Below the pieces are notes generated by a model. That model worked only from the letters and a program-made list of their open reading frames with translations. It had not been told where the DNA came from and ran no database searches. Made by a program: the position numbers and the translations under genes. Positions 63,145 through 64,000 of a DNA stretch of 64,000 nucleotides are shown here, piece after piece. The stretch's first letter is position 1; every line of letters starts with the position of its first letter. This DNA comes from Nocardia otitidiscaviarum NBRC 14405 (lineage in GTDB: Bacteria > Actinomycetota > Actinomycetes > Mycobacteriales > Mycobacteriaceae). The stretch spans positions 1-64,000 of the forward strand of contig NZ_BAGD01000113.1 of NCBI RefSeq assembly GCF_000308635.1. The letters are read 5' to 3'.

Positions 63145-63777
63145 ATGAACTCCACCATGGAAACCAAGACCGACATCACCGTTCACCTCGAGGTCGCCGA
63201 CCCCGACGCCGCCCGCGCCACCTACGACGCGGCCTTCGGACTGGGCGATCGTGTGCAGTTCCGCGCCGGGCAGGAGCCGTCCTCCGGTTTCCGCGGCTTC
63301 ATGCTCTCCCTCGTCGTCGCCCAGCCCGGCACCGTCGACAGCCTAATCGCCACCGCGCTGGACGCGGGCTTCACCACTCTGAAGCCGGCCAAGAAGACCT
63401 TCTGGGGCTACGGCGGCGTCATCCAGGCCCCGGAGGGAACCATCTGGAAGATCACGAGCTCCAACAAGAAGAACACCGGCCCGGTCACCCGCGAGGTCGA
63501 CAGCATCGTGCTGCTGCTCGGCGTCGAGAACGTCAAGGCGACCAAGCAGTTCTACGTCGACCACGGCCTGCCCGTGGGGAAGAGCTTCGGCAGCAAGTAC
63601 GTCGAGTTCGCCACCCCGGGCTCGACCGTCACCCTGGCGCTCTACGGCCGCCGCGCCGCCGCCAAGGACGCGGGCGTCGCCCCGGAGGGCTCGGGTTCGC
63701 ACCGCATCGTCATCGGCGGCGACACCGGCACCTTCACCGATCCCGACGGATTCGTCTGGGAGTCCGACGCTGTCTGA
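63145..63777 (+). CDS. VOC (glyoxalase/bleomycin-resistance fold) protein
   Basis: 210 aa with two VOC half-domains (ITVHLEVADPDAARATYDAA near 11; DSIVLLLGVENVKATKQFYV near 124). VOC proteins bind metals and act as glyoxalases, dioxygenases, isomerases or drug-binding proteins; the activity is not predictable here. TAGCGT at 63132-63137 lies 7 nt before the ATG with no Shine-Dalgarno, so it is probably leaderless. Confidence 0.85.
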   Translation: MNSTMETKTDITVHLEVADPDAARATYDAAFGLGDRVQFRAGQEPSSGFRGFMLSLVVAQPGTVDSLIATALDAGFTTLKPAKKTFWGYGGVIQAPEGTIWKITSSNKKNTGPVTREVDSIVLLLGVENVKATKQFYVDHGLPVGKSFGSKYVEFATPGSTVTLALYGRRAAAKDAGVAPEGSGSHRIVIGGDTGTFTDPDGFVWESDAV

Positions 63778-63807
63778 TCCCGGGCTGCCACCACCGACGC
63801 CGCGGGC

Positions 63808-63861
63808 GGAATCGAACCGGTGGACCACGCGGACCCACCGCCGTGGTCCACCCTCGATTCC
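63808..63861. terminator. Hairpin between convergent genes at window end
   Basis: GGTGGACCACG (63819-63829) pairs with CGTGGTCCACC (63842-63852). An outer stem GGAATCGA (63808) / TCGATTCC (63854) extends it past a small bulge. It lies between the VOC gene and a minus-strand gene end. Confidence 0.6.
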
Positions 63862-63935
63862 CCTGCGGCACACCGCTGCTTCCGACCGAACCGAGCCGAC
63901 ATCCGCTCGGCGTTCCACCGGCCGGCGCGGTGCGG

Positions 63936-64000
63936 TCACCGAGCGTCGCGGGGCACTCGGAGCAACCGAGCTTGCAGGGCCAGGTACAGCACCGCCGCGT
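63936..64000 (-). CDS. C-terminal end of an unknown protein (partial)
   Basis: The last codons of a minus-strand frame entering from the right edge read AAVLYLALQARLLRVPRDAR then TGA. The hydrophobic helix and basic tail look like a membrane protein end. Too short to identify. Confidence 0.4.
   Translation of the reverse strand, partial: AAVLYLALQARLLRVPRDAR

Noticed and set aside
1-64000. CRISPR array, rRNA, intact insertion sequences
   Set aside because: No regularly spaced identical repeats, no rRNA-like segments and no transposase motifs were noticed. The repeats inside the NRPS genes are homologous domains.

Overview
This window is high-GC actinobacterial DNA. Its content fits a Nocardia-like mycolate actinomycete: large NRPS genes, several acyl-CoA synthetases including a FadD15-type enzyme, a thiolase, many TetR/MarR/PucR/LysR regulators, secreted proteins with Ala-rich leaders, and many genes that look leaderless (a TANNNT-like -10 box 6-8 nt before the start codon). 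The assignment to Nocardia is inference, since no rRNA is present.

Region 1 (1-18.7 kb, all minus strand): an M23 peptidase, a LuxR-type regulator and two giant NRPS genes. The first NRPS (7180-16584) reads A-T-E-C-(half C)-A-T-C and ends in a decayed A domain with no P-loop and no carrier. The second (1-6966, cut by the window edge) begins directly with A-T, followed by C-A-T-C-A. The line therefore seems to make a peptide of at least five residues, opening with an epimerised residue followed by threonine (code DFWNVGMVHK). One C-A junction is split between two proteins.

Region 2 (19-29.6 kb): nitronate monooxygenase, an SCO5389-like protein, an XRE regulator, a secreted protein, and a complete branched-chain amino acid type ABC operon (livG-livF-livH-livM-livJ) in which every gene overlaps the next. 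A PucR regulator is divergent from it and a LysR regulator follows.

Region 3 (29.8-41.7 kb): lipid metabolism. It holds a thiolase, two AMP-forming acyl-CoA ligases, a TetR regulator, two overlapping lipases, a second PucR regulator behind two tandem palindromes, and a Baeyer-Villiger type monooxygenase.

Region 4 (41.7-43.4 kb): a two-gene unit of a HEAT-repeat protein and a MerR regulator that carries its own HEAT repeats, driven by a textbook MerR-type promoter with a 19-bp spacer around a palindrome.

Region 5 (43.5-48 kb): tRNA-Arg(CCT) followed by a decayed integrative-element-like segment. It contains a tyrosine recombinase fragment, a frameshifted gene, small orphan genes, a DUF6879/XRE-DUF5753 pair and a VapBC toxin-antitoxin module.

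Region 6 (48-64 kb): TetR/hydrolase and SDR units with clear operators, several secreted proteins, and a SARP/BTAD-NB-ARC regulator flanked by a DUF4097 gene and a DrrAB-type exporter. The promoters of those two neighbours share three TGTCAG repeats at exact 11-bp spacing. The window ends with a small HTH gene, a MarR-fadD15 operon and a VOC protein.
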